A stretch of 8,072 bases of DNA from Candidatus Thioglobus sp. (lineage in GTDB: Bacteria; Pseudomonadota; Gammaproteobacteria; PS1; Pseudothioglobaceae). The notes under the pieces are model-generated. The model did no database searches. It had not been told where the DNA came from and was given only the letters and a program-made list of their open reading frames with translations. Positions 7,020 to 8,072 of this stretch are shown piece after piece (position 1 is the first letter of the stretch; each line of letters starts with the position of its first letter). Location: the NCBI GenBank assembly GCA_015163925.1, contig JAAOIF010000040.1, positions 1 to 8,072 on the forward strand. Direction: 5' to 3'. Made by a program: the position numbers and the translations under genes.

Positions 7020-7047
7020 GAAATCAAAATCCAGATTAAAATCCAAA

Positions 7048-7446
7048 TTAACGCTTTGAATACTGCTCGCTTTTACGCGCCTTTTTACGGCCAACTTTTT
7101 TGCGTTCCACAATTCTGGCATCACGAGTTACAAAACCAGCATTGCGTAAATCGGGGCGAAATCCGTTGTCATATTCCATCAACGCTCGGGTGACGCCGAG
7201 GCGAATTGCGCCAGCCTGACCAGTATCGCCGCCGCCTTTGACGATGATTTTGAAATCAAATTTGTCACGCATTTTCACACTGTCTAAGGGTTGATTTACA
7301 ATCATTGAAGAGGTTTCGCGTCCAAAATATTTGTTCATCGGGCGTTTATTAACGGTGAATTTGCCTTTGCCTTTGGTCATATAAACACGGGCGATTGAGG
7401 TTTTTCTTCTGCCGGTTGCGTAAAAAATTTCTGTCTTTTTTGCCAT
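7048..7446 (-). CDS. rpsI: 30S ribosomal protein S9 (uS9)
   Basis: S9 is a small-subunit protein whose basic C-terminal tail reaches the P-site tRNA. The 132 residues are a normal length. [10 protein letters not shown] at 12-21 and the [19 protein letters not shown] block at 71-89 are typical, and the C-terminus is a very basic tail ending SKR, as in other S9 proteins. The start is the only one that keeps the N-terminal ATGRRKTS block with a short leader. An AAGG on the minus strand overlaps the rplM stop region (about 7457-7460) and lies some 10 bases before the ATG, so translation is likely coupled to rplM. Order rplM then rpsI is the widely conserved one. Confidence 0.98.
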   Translation of the reverse strand: MAKKTEIFYATGRRKTSIARVYMTKGKGKFTVNKRPMNKYFGRETSSMIVNQPLDSVKMRDKFDFKIIVKGGGDTGQAGAIRLGVTRALMEYDNGFRPDLRNAGFVTRDARIVERKKVGRKKARKSEQYSKR

Positions 7447-7458
7447 AATAAATAAACC

Positions 7459-7899
7459 TTAAATTTCTAATAATTGTGGTTGCTGGGAGCTGTGAGAATG
7501 CTCTGTGCCGGCGAATACTTTCATTTTTCTAAACATATCTCTGCCCAGCGGACCCTTTGGCAGCATACCTTTCACGGCTTTGTTGATAATTTCCTCAGGG
7601 CGTTTTGCTTGCAAATCTTTAAAAGCGATTGACTTTAAATTACCGACATAGCCGGTGTGATGATGATAGATTTTATCGTCAAATTTCTTGCCAGTAACCT
7701 TAACTTTTGCAGCGTTAATTACAACAATATAATCGCCGGTATCAACATGCGGAGTGTATTCTGGCTTGTGTTTTCCACGCAAACGAGAGGCGATTTCAGT
7801 GGCTAAACGACCCAATATTTTGTTCTCGGCATCAACCAAAAACCAGTCCCTTTTCACCTCAAAACCCTTAGCACTAAATGTTTTTGCAACGATTTTCAT
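7459..7899 (-). CDS. rplM: 50S ribosomal protein L13 (uL13)
   Basis: L13 binds 23S rRNA early in large-subunit assembly. The 146 residues are close to E. coli's 142. Diagnostic blocks are [20 protein letters not shown] near 21-40, the [20 protein letters not shown] block that follows, [11 protein letters not shown], and the C-terminal [25 protein letters not shown] region. The Ser/Gln-rich end ([12 protein letters not shown]) resembles other L13 tails. It is the first gene of the minus-strand operon and has its own promoter signal just upstream. The 12-base gap to rpsI is usual. In E. coli this operon is subject to feedback by its own product; no matching leader structure is evident here in the short (about 20-base) leader. 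Confidence 0.98.
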   Translation of the reverse strand: MKIVAKTFSAKGFEVKRDWFLVDAENKILGRLATEIASRLRGKHKPEYTPHVDTGDYIVVINAAKVKVTGKKFDDKIYHHHTGYVGNLKSIAFKDLQAKRPEEIINKAVKGMLPKGPLGRDMFRKMKVFAGTEHSHSSQQPQLLEI

Positions 7900-7928
7900 A
7901 AAATTTGTTAATACAAAATAATCGGACT

Positions 7929-7958
7929 ATTATAATCATTTTTGTTTTTAGCGCATAA
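7929..7958 (-). promoter_or_regulatory. Putative promoter of rplM-rpsI
   Basis: On the minus strand a perfect TATAAT -10 box reads from 7934 down to 7929, putting the start of transcription near 7922 and leaving a leader of about 22 bases before the rplM ATG at 7899. No good -35 is seen: the best-spaced hexamers (about 7951-7958) match the consensus poorly, and a TTGAAT at 7964-7959 is 24 bases away, which is too far. The expected -35 zone coincides with the broken edge of the nirB-like fragment, so the original upstream element may have been replaced. Confidence 0.5.
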
Positions 7959-8072
7959 ATTCAAAATGGGAGTTAGCGGCTGTCCGCGGAATTGCGCTGA
8001 GGCAACAATTAAAGACTTTGGAGTTATTTGCACTGAAAAGGGTTATGAAATTCATGTGGCTGGCGCTTGTGG
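7948..8072 (+). pseudogene. nirB: 5'-truncated nitrite reductase large subunit (NirB) fragment, running off the window
   Basis: From 7948 the + strand reads, in one frame, LAHKFKMGVSGCPRNCAEAT, then IKDFGVICTEKGYEIHVAGACG to the window edge. SGCPRNCAEA with its C-x3-C pair is the second half of the 4Fe-4S/siroheme site of assimilatory or NADH-dependent nitrite reductase (NirB), and HKFKM before it also matches NirB. An in-frame TAA at 7933-7935 closes the frame only five codons upstream of that match, and rplM begins at 7899, so the FAD/NADH domains and the first cysteine pair are absent. An ATG at 7966 could start a short protein, but no ribosome site precedes it and the similarity begins before it. 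This is most likely a remnant or a rearrangement edge. An assembly join is another possibility. The frame is still open at the edge, so the loss may be recent. Confidence 0.6.

Noticed and set aside
7966..8072. The nirB-like segment as an intact small gene starting at the ATG at 7966
   Set aside because: NirB similarity (HKFK) begins before this ATG, no ribosome binding site precedes it, and half of the Fe-S ligand set would be missing.

Overview
The window looks like chromosomal housekeeping DNA from an AT-leaning gammaproteobacterium. The main reasons are the gammaproteobacterial gene neighbours (ridA-recG, ubiC, cmoA, and a yibN-grxC-gpsA block) and protein sequences that match E. coli RecG, CmoA and UbiC closely along their length. 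The terminal nirB-like fragment and the base composition recall sulphur-oxidising SUP05/Thioglobus-type bacteria. That placement is a guess from memory, not a measurement.

Layout. Bases 1-250 are T-rich and hold no convincing gene, but a plausible promoter lies just before ridA. Nine genes then run on the + strand almost without gaps: ridA, recG, ubiC, cmoA, a pabA/trpG glutaminase, a membrane-anchored rhodanese (yibN-like), grxC, gpsA and a Bax-like peptidoglycan hydrolase. ubiC and cmoA overlap by 8 bases, gpsA and the bax-like gene overlap by 4, and no gap exceeds 29 bases, so this is probably one long transcription unit. After it come three perfect copies of an 11-bp repeat and a strong bidirectional terminator (6993-7019). 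The converging minus-strand operon rplM-rpsI (ribosomal proteins L13 and S9) ends at the same terminator. Right of the rplM promoter, the last ~120 bases encode a piece of the siroheme/Fe-S region of the nitrite reductase large subunit (NirB) on the + strand. It has lost its 5' part and runs off the window.

How the genes fit together. RidA clears reactive enamine/imine intermediates and RecG remodels stalled replication forks. The middle three genes share a metabolic theme: UbiC turns chorismate into 4-hydroxybenzoate for ubiquinone, CmoA uses prephenate (made from chorismate) to make carboxy-SAM for tRNA modification, and the PabA/TrpG glutaminase feeds ammonia to a chorismate aminase. YibN-like rhodanese, glutaredoxin 3 and GpsA (glycerol-3-phosphate for phospholipids) form the block known from E. 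coli, but secB, which sits between grxC and gpsA there, is missing. The Bax-like enzyme is a wall hydrolase translationally coupled to gpsA.

I saw no clearly new multi-gene system. The points most worth a second look are the nirB remnant against the rplM promoter, the run of three chorismate-branch genes, the missing secB and the repeat next to the terminator.
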